Shown here: positions 51,335 to 59,487 of the stretch, one piece after another
How the letters are laid out: each line of letters opens with the position of its first letter
Position numbering within the stretch: the first letter of the stretch is position 1
Origin: Roseibium sp.
Lineage (GTDB): Bacteria; Pseudomonadota; Alphaproteobacteria; Rhizobiales; Stappiaceae
DNA length: 64,000 nucleotides
Reading direction: 5' to 3'
Assembly (NCBI GenBank): GCA_017643925.1
Contig: JAEPML010000016.1
Span: 59,886 to 123,885 of the forward strand
Position numbers and translations under genes: made by a program
The notes under the pieces: generated by a model
Databases searched by the model: none
Seen by the model: only the letters and a program-made list of their open reading frames with translations
What the model was told of the DNA's origin: nothing

Positions 51335-54313
51335 ATGATCCGCGCCATGTCGACGCAAGATTCTTCCCCCGCCCTCACCGCTGACGACCACCTGATCCTG
51401 GTCGATGGTTCCACCTTCATTTTTCGCGCCTACCATGCGCTGCCACCACTGACGCGCAAACCCGACGGTCTGCCGGTCGGTGCGGTTTCGGGTTTCTGCA
51501 ACATGCTCTGGCGGCTGTTGCAGGAAGGTCTGACCCCCGAAGAAGGTGACGAGCCGACCCACTTCGCGGTGATTTTCGACCATTCCGCGCAGACATTCCG
51601 AAATGACATCTATCCCGAATACAAGGCACACCGCCCGGACCCGCCGGAAGACCTGGTGCCGCAATTCGGGCTGATCCGGGAGGCGACACGGGCCTTCTCC
51701 GTGCATTGCGTTGAACAGGCCGGCTTCGAGGCGGATGACCTGATCGCGACCTATGCCAGCCAGGCGGCGGATATGGGCGCCCGGGTGACCATTGTGTCCG
51801 GAGACAAGGACCTGATGCAGCTGATCGGCCCGAAGGTTGGCATGATCGACACGATGAAGAACAAGATCTTCGGCGAGGAGGAAGTCTTTGAAAAGTTCGG
51901 CGTTGGTCCGGACAAGGTCATCGAGGTCCAGTCGCTGGCCGGCGACAGTGTCGACAACGTCCCGGGTGTGCCGGGAATTGGTCTGAAGACCGCCGCACTC
52001 CTGATCAATGAATTCGGCGACCTTGAAACCCTGCTGGCTCAGGCCGAGACCATCAAGCAGAAGAAGCGGCGCGAAAACCTGATCGAATTTGCCGATCAGG
52101 CCCGCGTTTCCAAGGAACTGGTGACGCTGAAACAGGATGTGCCGGTGGAAGTTCCGGTTACGGATCTTTCCGTCATCGACATGGACGGACCCAAGGCCGT
52201 TGGCTTCCTGAAGGCCATGGGGTTCAACACGCTGACGAAGCGCGTTGCCGAAACCACGGGTGCGGCTCTGGAAAATGTCGAACCGACGGACTTCCAGGTC
52301 CCCGGCTGGGATGTGCCCGATCACAAGGGCCGCCTGATGGAGCGGGCAGAGCCTGCCGGGGCGGCTGCAACCGACGCCGGTGCTGCGGCCGGTGGGCCGG
52401 ATGGTCTGATGGTGCCGCAAACCGTTGCCGATGCGCGCGCCGAAGGCATCAAGGCCATCGCGATCGATTCCTCTGCTTATGAAACGGTGACGAGCGTCGA
52501 TCGCCTGAAGGAATGGTGTGAGGCGGCCTTCGAAAAGGGCTACGTCGCTTTCGATACAGAAACCACGTCGCTTGATGCGATGCAGGCCGATCTTGTCGGC
52601 CTTTCTCTGTCCACCGAACCGGGCAAGGCCTGTTATGTGCCGCTCGCCCATGTCGATGGCGAAGGTGATCTGCTCGGGGGTGGGGGACTGCTGCCGGGAC
52701 AGATCCCGCTGCAGGATGCACTTGATGTCCTGAAGCCGATGCTTGAAGACCGGTCGGTGCTCAAGATCGCGCAGAACCTCAAGTATGACTGGCTGGTGAT
52801 GACACGCTACGGCATCGATATCAGCCCGTTCGACGACACGATGCTGCTCTCCTACACGGTTGATGCCGGCAAGGGCGGCAACGGGATGGATGAACTGTCG
52901 GAGCGCTGGCTAGATCACAAGCCGATCCCGTTCAAGGAAGTGTGCGGGTCCGGCAAGTCGATGATCACCTTCGACAAGGTCGCGATCGACAAGGCAACCG
53001 CCTATGCCGCCGAGGACGCGGATGTGACCCTGCGGCTCTGGCTGATCCTGAAACCGCGCCTGGCCAGCGATCACATGGCCACGGTCTACGAGACGCTGGA
53101 ACGACCCATGGTGCCGGTTCTGGCGCGCATGGAAAAACGGGGCATTTCCGTCGATCGGCAGATGCTGTCCCGCCTGTCCGGAGACTTTGCCCAGGGAATG
53201 GCCGCCCACGAATCCGAAATCTACGACCTGGCCGGAGAGACCTTCAACATCGGTTCGCCCAAGCAGCTCGGTGAGATCCTGTTCGGCAAGATGGGCATTC
53301 CAGGTGGCAAGAAGACCAAGACGGGCGCCTGGTCGACCTCTGCGCAGGTGCTGGAGGAGCTCGCGGCCGAGGGCCACGAACTGCCCTCGAAGATCGTTGC
53401 CTGGCGTCAGCTCTCGAAGCTGAAATCCACCTATTCCGATGCCCTGCCCGGTTACATCAATCCGGAAACCGGCCGGGTGCACACATCTTATGCGCTGGCC
53501 TCGACCACGACGGGGCGCCTGTCTTCTTCCGAGCCGAACCTGCAGAACATACCGGTCCGGACAGAGGAGGGGCGCAAGATCCGCCAGGCCTTCGTCTCGG
53601 AAAAGGGTCACAAGCTGATCTCGGCCGACTACAGCCAGATCGAGCTGCGGGTTCTCGCCCACATGGCCGATATTCCGCAGCTGAAAAAGGCTTTCGAGGA
53701 CGGGCTCGACATTCATGCCATGACGGCAAGCGAGATGTTCGGCACTCCGATCGAAGGCATGGACCCGATGGTTCGCCGTCAGGCCAAGGCGATCAATTTC
53801 GGCATCATCTACGGCATTTCGGCCTTTGGCCTTGCCAACCAGCTCGGCATCTCGCGCGGCGAGGCGGGCGACTACATCAAGACCTATTTCGAGCGCTTCC
53901 CGGGTATCAAGGATTACATGGAAGCGATCAAGAAACAGGTTCATGCCGACGGCTATGTCACCACGATCTTCGGACGAAAGGCGCATTATCCGGAGGTGAA
54001 TACCAAGAACCCGAACATGCGCGCCTTCTACGAACGCGCAGCGATCAACGCACCGATCCAGGGCTCGGCGGCCGACATCCTGCGCCGGGCAATGGTGCGC
54101 ATGGAAGACCGCCTGTCCGACGCCAAACTCGATGCGCAGATGCTGTTGCAGGTCCACGACGAACTGATCTTCGAAGTGCCGGACGCCCAGGTCGACGACA
54201 CGATCCCGGTCATCCGCGATGTCATGGAAAACGCCTGCGACCCGGCATTGAAACTGTCCGTGCCGCTGCAGGTCGATGCAAGAGCCGCCGACAACTGGGA
54301 CGAGGCGCATTAG
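51335..54313 (+). CDS. polA: DNA polymerase I
   Basis: PolA fills gaps and removes RNA primers. The 992-residue protein has a 5'-3' exonuclease domain (about 15-305, LVDGSTFIFRAYHA, GFEADDLIATYA, GDSVDNVPGVPGIGLKTAA). A 3'-5' proofreading domain (about 375-560) is intact, with AFDTETTSLD carrying the Asp-Glu pair. The polymerase domain has motif A SADYSQIELRVLAHMA, motif B RRQAKAINFGIIYGISAFG and motif C LLQVHDELIFEVP. An Ala/Gly-rich insert lies around 340-355. ATG 51335 or 51347 could be the start; neither has a strong site. AT-rich sequence begins directly after the stop. Confidence 0.97.
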   Translation: MIRAMSTQDSSPALTADDHLILVDGSTFIFRAYHALPPLTRKPDGLPVGAVSGFCNMLWRLLQEGLTPEEGDEPTHFAVIFDHSAQTFRNDIYPEYKAHRPDPPEDLVPQFGLIREATRAFSVHCVEQAGFEADDLIATYASQAADMGARVTIVSGDKDLMQLIGPKVGMIDTMKNKIFGEEEVFEKFGVGPDKVIEVQSLAGDSVDNVPGVPGIGLKTAALLINEFGDLETLLAQAETIKQKKRRENLIEFADQARVSKELVTLKQDVPVEVPVTDLSVIDMDGPKAVGFLKAMGFNTLTKRVAETTGAALENVEPTDFQVPGWDVPDHKGRLMERAEPAGAAATDAGAAAGGPDGLMVPQTVADARAEGIKAIAIDSSAYETVTSVDRLKEWCEAAFEKGYVAFDTETTSLDAMQADLVGLSLSTEPGKACYVPLAHVDGEGDLLGGGGLLPGQIPLQDALDVLKPMLEDRSVLKIAQNLKYDWLVMTRYGIDISPFDDTMLLSYTVDAGKGGNGMDELSERWLDHKPIPFKEVCGSGKSMITFDKVAIDKATAYAAEDADVTLRLWLILKPRLASDHMATVYETLERPMVPVLARMEKRGISVDRQMLSRLSGDFAQGMAAHESEIYDLAGETFNIGSPKQLGEILFGKMGIPGGKKTKTGAWSTSAQVLEELAAEGHELPSKIVAWRQLSKLKSTYSDALPGYINPETGRVHTSYALASTTTGRLSSSEPNLQNIPVRTEEGRKIRQAFVSEKGHKLISADYSQIELRVLAHMADIPQLKKAFEDGLDIHAMTASEMFGTPIEGMDPMVRRQAKAINFGIIYGISAFGLANQLGISRGEAGDYIKTYFERFPGIKDYMEAIKKQVHADGYVTTIFGRKAHYPEVNTKNPNMRAFYERAAINAPIQGSAADILRRAMVRMEDRLSDAKLDAQMLLQVHDELIFEVPDAQVDDTIPVIRDVMENACDPALKLSVPLQVDARAADNWDEAH

Positions 54314-54550
54314 GGCCTCATGCTTGTTAGCTATCGAGTATGGCACATAGTGGAGACTGTCATTAATTAGAGATTTGGAAAATCTGAAGAACAGATAGAG
54401 CCATGAAAAGATAACAACTCCAAACAGCTTCCATAAATATCGAGAGTCTGAATCTGAGTAAAATCCGACCAAGAAAATAAATGTAAAAACCGCTGTAATA
54501 GAAATCAGAAAACTATTGGCTTCATAAAATCGGATTAATTTCTTGCGCAT
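54314..54550 (-). pseudogene. AT-rich membrane-protein gene fragment abutting polA
   Basis: From ATG 54550 the minus strand encodes about 79 residues of plausible membrane protein: MRKKLIRFYEANSFLISITA, two hydrophobic stretches (ISITAVFTFIFLVGFYS and LFGVVIFSWLYLFFRF) and a charged SKSLINDSLHY. Codon use is AT-rich, unlike all neighbours. The frame then runs without a stop into the antisense of polA, where the codons are merely the complement of polA. I read it as the 5' part of a foreign gene whose 3' part was lost when it came to lie beside polA. No family is recognised and expression is unproven. Confidence 0.35.
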
Positions 54551-54869
54551 CTTGAGCCAACAATAAAAGGTTGCAGTCAGAAGATTAATATTATTTTTGG
54601 TGCACTATTTTGGTTGGAGTTGCAAAGGAATTTTGTGCTTTCATTGTTGGAAACTGCAATGCACGCTTGACTAAAGGTTGCAAGACTAACCTCAAGTCTT
54701 TCATTCCAGACGCAGCGAAGCGGAGATCCGGAAACCACTTGGCTTGGGTGTGTTTGCCATCAATCTGAAGGTGGGCACGAACTTGACGTCAACAGGCCGG
54801 CAGCAGCCACTCGTGCCAGTACTTCGTTCTGCTTAAGAGATATTTGTGCTTCTATTCACCGCTTTGAAC
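54551..54869. other. AT-rich gene-free stretch with a possible half REP element
   Basis: No convincing coding region was seen. The first 150 bases are AT-rich like the adjoining fragment. Around 54,700-54,733, TTCATTCCAGACGCAGCGAA and the following AGCGGAGATCCGG resemble one arm of the REP-like element at 6040-6157 (CATCCCGGC..GCGAAGCG..GCCGG), without a visible partner arm. The stretch ends near the MAPEG gene. Confidence 0.4.
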
Positions 54870-55283
54870 TTAAGCCAGCCCAAGCACTCGCAGAAGCATG
54901 GCGCCTTGGCACAGGAAGCCGATGAAGAAGGCAATTGTCCTCAGGAGCGGAATGCCGAAGGCATAGATCACGACATGGGCCGCCCGGCTGGCCAGGAAAA
55001 TCATGCTGGCGGCAGCCGTCATCGCGTCGCCCGTCTGCAGGACATGCACGATGATCGCCAGCGGGGCGAAAATGGCAAGATTTTCCAGCGCATTCCGATG
55101 GGCATTGGCCAGCCTGTAGGCCCAGTCTGCATCGGGCCGCACATCCGGTTGCGGGTTTTTCAGAGCGGTCCACGGGCCCATTTCGGCAAGTCTGTTGAGG
55201 ATGACCGGTACCCAGATAAGGCCCGTGAGACCGGCAACGAGCGCTGTAGCCAGAAGTTCGGTTGAGATCGGCAACATGTGCAT
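54870..55283 (-). CDS. MAPEG family membrane protein
   Basis: The 137-residue protein has four membrane segments: ELLATALVAGLTGLIWVPVIL, ENLAIFAPLAIIVHVL, TAAASMIFLASRAAHVVIYAFGI and LLRTIAFFIGFLCQGAMLL. The MAPEG signature RLANAHRNALENLAIFAPL is present. The family includes microsomal glutathione transferases and related enzymes. It lies 29 bases after a soluble GST gene on the same strand, which suits a glutathione-linked role. ATG 55283 or 55277 is the start; AAGGA is better spaced for the second. Confidence 0.88.
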   Translation of the reverse strand: MHMLPISTELLATALVAGLTGLIWVPVILNRLAEMGPWTALKNPQPDVRPDADWAYRLANAHRNALENLAIFAPLAIIVHVLQTGDAMTAAASMIFLASRAAHVVIYAFGIPLLRTIAFFIGFLCQGAMLLRVLGLA

Positions 55284-55312
55284 AAATCCTTGTCAGGAGT
55301 GACTATTCAGGG

Positions 55313-55915
55313 TCAGCTGTTCGCGGGGTCTGTTGCTTTCATGGACGGCCGGCTGGCAAAATTGACATACCAGGCCGCGACGGCGGGATTGAAGCTGCGC
55401 CAATCGATGTCCGGCAGGCGAAAATCGAGATAACCGAGCGCGGCCCCGAGAGCGATTTGCGCGAGTGTCAGGTCGCCAACAAAGGGTGTCAGATCTGCAT
55501 CCACCGCCGCGATCGTCCGCTGGATCCCGGACTCCCAGCGTTCCAGCCACATCTCGGACTGCTGTTCTCCGGGGCGTCGCCGCTCCATGACGATGGCAAA
55601 GGCGGAATCGAGCAGGCCATCGGCCAGCGCCTCCCCTGCCAGCACGCTCCAGCGCGCCTCATCGGCAGGGATCAGGGGTGGTTCCGGTGCAAGACTGTCC
55701 AGAAAGGCGCAGATGACAGGGCTGTCGAAGATGGTCGTACCCTCGTCAGTCACCAGAGCCGGAACCTTGCCGAGCGGGTTGGCCTTCTTCAGGTCCGGAC
55801 TGTCCTCGAACGGGTTCTGAAAGATCGTCTCGACCCGGCCGGAGAGGTCTTTTTCAAGGATCACCATCCGGGCCTTGCGGGCATAGGGCGAGGTATTGGC
55901 AAAATAGAGTTTCAT
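55313..55915 (-). CDS. Glutathione S-transferase
   Basis: The 200-residue soluble GST has an N-terminal thioredoxin-like domain (KLYFANTSPYARKARMVILEKDL, with the Ser/Tyr-Ala-Arg-Lys region that binds glutathione, KVPALV with the cis-Pro and DSPVICAFLD with the Ser) and an all-alpha C-terminal domain. The substrate is unknown. Its start overlaps the stop of the nitronate monooxygenase gene by four bases (55912-55915), so translation is coupled, and the MAPEG gene follows. Confidence 0.92.
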   Translation of the reverse strand: MKLYFANTSPYARKARMVILEKDLSGRVETIFQNPFEDSPDLKKANPLGKVPALVTDEGTTIFDSPVICAFLDSLAPEPPLIPADEARWSVLAGEALADGLLDSAFAIVMERRRPGEQQSEMWLERWESGIQRTIAAVDADLTPFVGDLTLAQIALGAALGYLDFRLPDIDWRSFNPAVAAWYVNFASRPSMKATDPANS

Positions 55916-56898
55916 GCGTGTCGGTCCTGATTGACGAGATAGGAAGGGGCACCGGCCAAAAGCCTTGCCGCTTCGCTCACGGTGTTGTTGATGATGTCCG
56001 CTGCTGGCTGGATGTCATGGACCAGATCGAGCGATTCGCCCGCAATCAGCGCGCGAACGGAGAAATCGTCCGGGTCGGAGGCCTCGTAGGTCTTTTGAAT
56101 GTCGCTTGCCGCGGCTTTCATCCCGTCCGGGTTGTCCAGCCAGGGTTTTGAAAAGGTGTTCTGGACCACGCGGCCGCTGAATTCCCCGGGCCAGTCCAAT
56201 CCGCGAGCCACATCGAAAAAGCTGGAGCGGCGTGTGTCATCGCCGTCGGCGCTGACCAAAGCGGCCTTGGCCGCGTCGGAGCCGTTGGCTTCCCTGCTCG
56301 CCCAGAACCGGGTGCCCATCATGACGCCATCGGCCCCGAGCATAAGAGACCCTGCAAGACCGCGTCCGTCCGCCAGGCCTCCGGCGGCAAGGACAATCTG
56401 GTCTGGCCCGGTGAGATCGCGCACAGCCGGCAGCAGGGCCGAAAGTCCGCGATCCATGCCGTGACCACCGGCATCCTGGCCCTGGGCAACGATGATGTCC
56501 GTGCCCGCTTTCAATGCCTGTTCGGCCTGGTCGAGGCGCTGGATCTGCCAGATCGTCGGAATTCCATGGTCCCGGGCGGCTTCAACAATCGGCTCAGCGT
56601 CCCCGAAGGAGACGAAAAGGGCCGCTGGTTTGCGCCGTAGCACCAGATCCAGAAGGTCGGGCTTTTCCAGGAGGCACCAGGTAATGAGACCGATGCCGAC
56701 CGGAAGATTGCCCGCCGCGTCGAACTGAGCCTCGATCCAGTCCGGATTGCCGTATCCGGCACCGATCAGGCCGAAGCCGCCTGAGCGGGCGACCTCGGCG
56801 GCCAGCCGTCCGTCCGAGATCTTGTCCATGGGCGCCAGCATGACGGGATGGTCGACGCCGAAGCGGCGGGTGAAGGGGGTTTCGATGAGCTGTTTCAT
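55912..56898 (-). CDS. Nitronate monooxygenase family flavoprotein
   Basis: The 328-residue FMN enzyme has a TIM-barrel fold: FGVDHPVMLAPMDKISDGRLAAEVARSGGFGLIGAGYG at the N-terminus, VAQGQDAGGHG with the conserved His, VLAAGGLADGRGLAGSLMLGADGVMMGTRFWASREA with the phosphate-binding Gly residues. This is the 2-nitropropane dioxygenase/nitronate monooxygenase family, which oxidises alkyl nitronates; family members also include other FMN reductases. ATG 56898 is the family-consistent start. It leads an operon with the GST and MAPEG genes and is divergent from a LysR-type gene across 74 bases. Confidence 0.88.
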   Translation of the reverse strand: MKQLIETPFTRRFGVDHPVMLAPMDKISDGRLAAEVARSGGFGLIGAGYGNPDWIEAQFDAAGNLPVGIGLITWCLLEKPDLLDLVLRRKPAALFVSFGDAEPIVEAARDHGIPTIWQIQRLDQAEQALKAGTDIIVAQGQDAGGHGMDRGLSALLPAVRDLTGPDQIVLAAGGLADGRGLAGSLMLGADGVMMGTRFWASREANGSDAAKAALVSADGDDTRRSSFFDVARGLDWPGEFSGRVVQNTFSKPWLDNPDGMKAAASDIQKTYEASDPDDFSVRALIAGESLDLVHDIQPAADIINNTVSEAARLLAGAPSYLVNQDRHA

Positions 56899-56932
56899 GC
56901 CGGGAGAATGGCAAAAACAAGTGGCCAAGAAA

Positions 56933-56961
56933 AATGATTGTATTGGGAAAATAAAATCATT
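56933..56961. promoter_or_regulatory. Candidate LysR operator in the divergent spacer
   Basis: AATGAT-N17-ATCATT is a perfect 6-bp inverted repeat in an AT-rich tract between the nitronate monooxygenase and LysR-type genes. It contains the T-N11-A spacing expected of LysR-type sites. It overlaps where both promoters must lie. Confidence 0.45.
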
Positions 56962-56972
56962 ATTTTTGATGG

Positions 56973-57815
56973 ATGGATATCGTACTCTTGAAAACGCTGG
57001 TTGCCGTGTCGGACACGGGCTCCTTTTCCGGAGCTGCGAATGTCCTCCATTGTGTCCAGTCCAATGTCACGTCCCGGATCCGGCGTCTGGAAGATCATTT
57101 CGGACAGAAAGTGTTTCAGCGCAGCAAGGCGGGAGCGCGCCTGACCAACTTCGGAGAGCGTCTTCATGAAAAGGCCGTCGTCCTGCTGCAGCAGTTCGAG
57201 GCCGCCGAAAGGGACTTGCTCGATGCTGCTGGTGCAGGGGCGCCGCTTTCACTCGGGTCGATGGAAACAACGGCGGCGGTCCGCCTGCCTTCGGTTCTGA
57301 AGGAACTGAAGGATCAGTGTCCGGATTCTCCCATCTCGCTCGAAACCGGGCCGACAGGTGATCTCCTGGCCAGGGTGTGGGACCGAAAGATCAACGCCGC
57401 CTTTGTAGCAGGACCCGTCGACGCAGACCGGTTTCGAAGCGTGAAGGCCTTTTCCGAACAATTGGTCTGTGCCCGGACCAAAAGCGGAGACCAAAGTGAA
57501 ACGCTTCTGGCGTTTCGCTCCGGCTGCAGCTATCGCGCAAGTGCCGAGGCCTGGTTGCGCAGCGTCGGGCGCAGCGACACCGAAGTTGCGGAGATGGGGA
57601 CGCTGGAGGGGATACTTGGCTGCGTCGAAGCCGGGCTCGGCTTCGCCGTTGGCCCGGAAAGCGCGATCAGGGGATACCGCAACGCCGATCAGCTCAGCCT
57701 GAGCCCGCTGCCGGCTCCTTTCTCCGACGTTGCAACCTATCTCGTCTGGCGCATCGACCATCGTCCGGTGCAGTCACACCGGCAACTGATCGACATTTTG
57801 AACGACCGGAACTGA
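56973..57815 (+). CDS. LysR-family transcriptional regulator
   Basis: The 280-residue protein has the LysR N-terminal HTH (DIVLLKTLVAVSDTGSFSGAANVLHCVQSNVTSRIRRLEDHFG) and a periplasmic-binding-protein-like effector domain. The HTH recognition helix carries Cys-Val-Gln-Ser in place of the usual Thr-Gln-Pro/Ser-Ala-Val-Ser. It is divergent from the nitronate monooxygenase-GST-MAPEG operon and probably controls it. It converges with the cyclase gene, 22 bases apart. Confidence 0.92.
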   Translation: MDIVLLKTLVAVSDTGSFSGAANVLHCVQSNVTSRIRRLEDHFGQKVFQRSKAGARLTNFGERLHEKAVVLLQQFEAAERDLLDAAGAGAPLSLGSMETTAAVRLPSVLKELKDQCPDSPISLETGPTGDLLARVWDRKINAAFVAGPVDADRFRSVKAFSEQLVCARTKSGDQSETLLAFRSGCSYRASAEAWLRSVGRSDTEVAEMGTLEGILGCVEAGLGFAVGPESAIRGYRNADQLSLSPLPAPFSDVATYLVWRIDHRPVQSHRQLIDILNDRN

Positions 57816-57837
57816 CCGCCCGAAAAGGCTCTATGGC

Positions 57838-58659
57838 CTAGGTCATCGCAAGAACGCGCGAGGGACCGCCAGTACCTCCCCGGTGTTTCGGCGCGCCCAC
57901 GATCAGCGTCGCCCCACTTGCCGGGAGCGCGTCAAGATTGGCGATACACTCCAGACCCCAGCGGTTGCTTGGCAGCCAGGCGTAATGAACCGCGAAATCC
58001 TGTGAGATGCCGTGGTCAAGCGACAGGCTGTCAACGGCAATACCCACCACATCTGCGTCGTCCATCAACATCTGAACGGCTTCCAGGTGAAAGCCGGGAA
58101 AATGCATGGCGCCCTTGTCGTCGGCATTGCGGAACTTGTCCGAGTTGACATGCGCGCTCCAGCCCGAGTTCATCGCGACACAGGCCCCTTTCGGGATTTC
58201 GCCATGAGCCGCAATCCAGGCCTTGAGGTCATCCGGTGTAACCTGCGTATCGGGATTTTCTGCCGCGCGGGCCTTGATATCGACGATACACAAGGGGGCT
58301 ACCAAGTTTTCAACCGGGATTTCGGCAACCGATTGCCCATCTGACGAAAAGTGCAAAGGTGCATCCAGATGCGTTCCGGTGTGCTCATTGACCTTCAGAT
58401 TGTAGAGGCTGTAGCCGTCATTGGCGAAGTCGAAGACCTTCTCGGCAAAGAACTGTTCGTCGCCGCCAAAGGTTGGAAAGCTCTGGTGCAGCTCATGGGT
58501 CATGTCAGCGACTTTGGACGGTGTCTGGGACAGGGCCGGCATGGCGCCTGTCAGGCTTGCCGCTGCGGCGGCACCGGCGCCAACGGCCGTCGCCCTGAAA
58601 AGGTCGCGCCGTGACAGCATCTTCTGTTTCACGGAATTGATCACGCATAAATCGCACAT
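57838..58659 (-). CDS. Tat-exported cyclase-family protein (kynurenine formamidase-like fold)
   Basis: The 273-residue protein has the metal-binding signature HTGTHLDAPLHF of the cyclase/kynurenine formamidase family, with GIAVDSLSLDHG and PSNRWGLECIANLDALPASGATLIVGAPK later. A twin-arginine motif (SRRDLF) and a hydrophobic AVGAGAAAAASLTGAMPALS at 17-45 mark Tat export. Upstream of it the N-terminus reads MCDLCVINSVKQKM, an unusual leader with two cysteines; GGAGG is well placed for ATG 58659. Natural substrate unknown. The spacer to divergent comM is 180 bases. Confidence 0.9.
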   Translation of the reverse strand: MCDLCVINSVKQKMLSRRDLFRATAVGAGAAAAASLTGAMPALSQTPSKVADMTHELHQSFPTFGGDEQFFAEKVFDFANDGYSLYNLKVNEHTGTHLDAPLHFSSDGQSVAEIPVENLVAPLCIVDIKARAAENPDTQVTPDDLKAWIAAHGEIPKGACVAMNSGWSAHVNSDKFRNADDKGAMHFPGFHLEAVQMLMDDADVVGIAVDSLSLDHGISQDFAVHYAWLPSNRWGLECIANLDALPASGATLIVGAPKHRGGTGGPSRVLAMT

Positions 58660-58839
58660 GGCTGCATCCTCCGTTGAAAGTCAGCCTCCAGCGTGGCGCA
58701 GCAGATTGAAACAGGCAAGTCACAAGGCTTTCAGGTTGTATCCCGTCCGATCTGATGCAGCATATGTTCCTAATTTGTTCTTGAGTCGTCGGAGAAGATG
58801 TGTTTTTGTGAACCACATCCTTTAGTTGGGTAAAGCCGA

Positions 58840-59487
58840 ATGGTCAGCCGCATCACGACAGTCGCGTTTCAGGGGATCGAGGCGGTTCCCGTCGATGTCC
58901 AGGTTCATGTCGGACCGGGCATGGTCGCCTTCACCATCGTGGGCCTGCCCGACAAGGCTGTCGCGGAAAGCCGCGAACGGGTTCGGGCCGCCCTGTCCGC
59001 CTCTGGCCTGGCGCTGCCGGCCAAGCGGGTAACCGTCAACCTTGCCCCTGCCGATCTGCCGAAGGAAGGTTCTCACTACGATTTGCCGATAGCGCTCGGG
59101 GTCATGTCGGCAATCGGAGCCATTCCAGCGGAGTTTCTGGATAACTATGTCGTTCTGGGAGAACTCGGGCTGGACGGTACGCTGGCGCCGGTGGCGGGCG
59201 TATTGCCCGCGGCCATGGGCGCCAACGCGATTGGAAAAGGCCTGATCTGTCCGCAGGCAAGCGGCGGCGAGGCAGCCTGGGCAGATCGGGACATGGACAT
59301 ACTGGCGCCGCGCTCGCTGATCCAGCTGGCCAATCATTTCAAGGGCACCCAGGTCCTGTCGCGCCCCACGGCAAAGCTCCACGGCAATGCCGGTCCGCTG
59401 CCGGACATGAGCGAGGTCAAGGGTCAGGAAAGCGCCCGGCGCGCGCTGGAGATCGCCGCTGCCGGTGGCCACAATCTTCTGATATAG
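58840..59487 (+). pseudogene. comM: ComM/YifB Mg-chelatase-like protein, truncated before Walker A
   Basis: ComM is an AAA+ branch-migration helicase used in natural transformation. The 215 residues present are a normal N-terminal part: TVAFQGIEAVPVDVQVHVGPG, FTIVGLPDKAVAESRERVRAAL, RVTVNLAPADLPKEGSHYDLPIALGV, VLGELGLDGTLAPVAG and the linker DMSEVKGQESARRALEIAAAGGHNLLI. Family members continue directly into GPPGxGKS, but here TAG follows and the sequence becomes AT-rich. The break is therefore at about 59,483-59,490. No Walker A, Walker B or C-terminal domain occurs in the rest of the window. The product is expected to be inactive. Confidence 0.88.

Noticed and set aside
51317..52651. 444-residue minus-strand frame
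   Set aside because: Antisense to the exonuclease domain of polA; no motifs.
52910..54313. Continuation of the AT-rich minus-strand frame into polA
   Set aside because: Within polA the frame is just the complement of conserved polymerase motifs, so only the part outside polA (54,314-54,550) was kept as a fragment.
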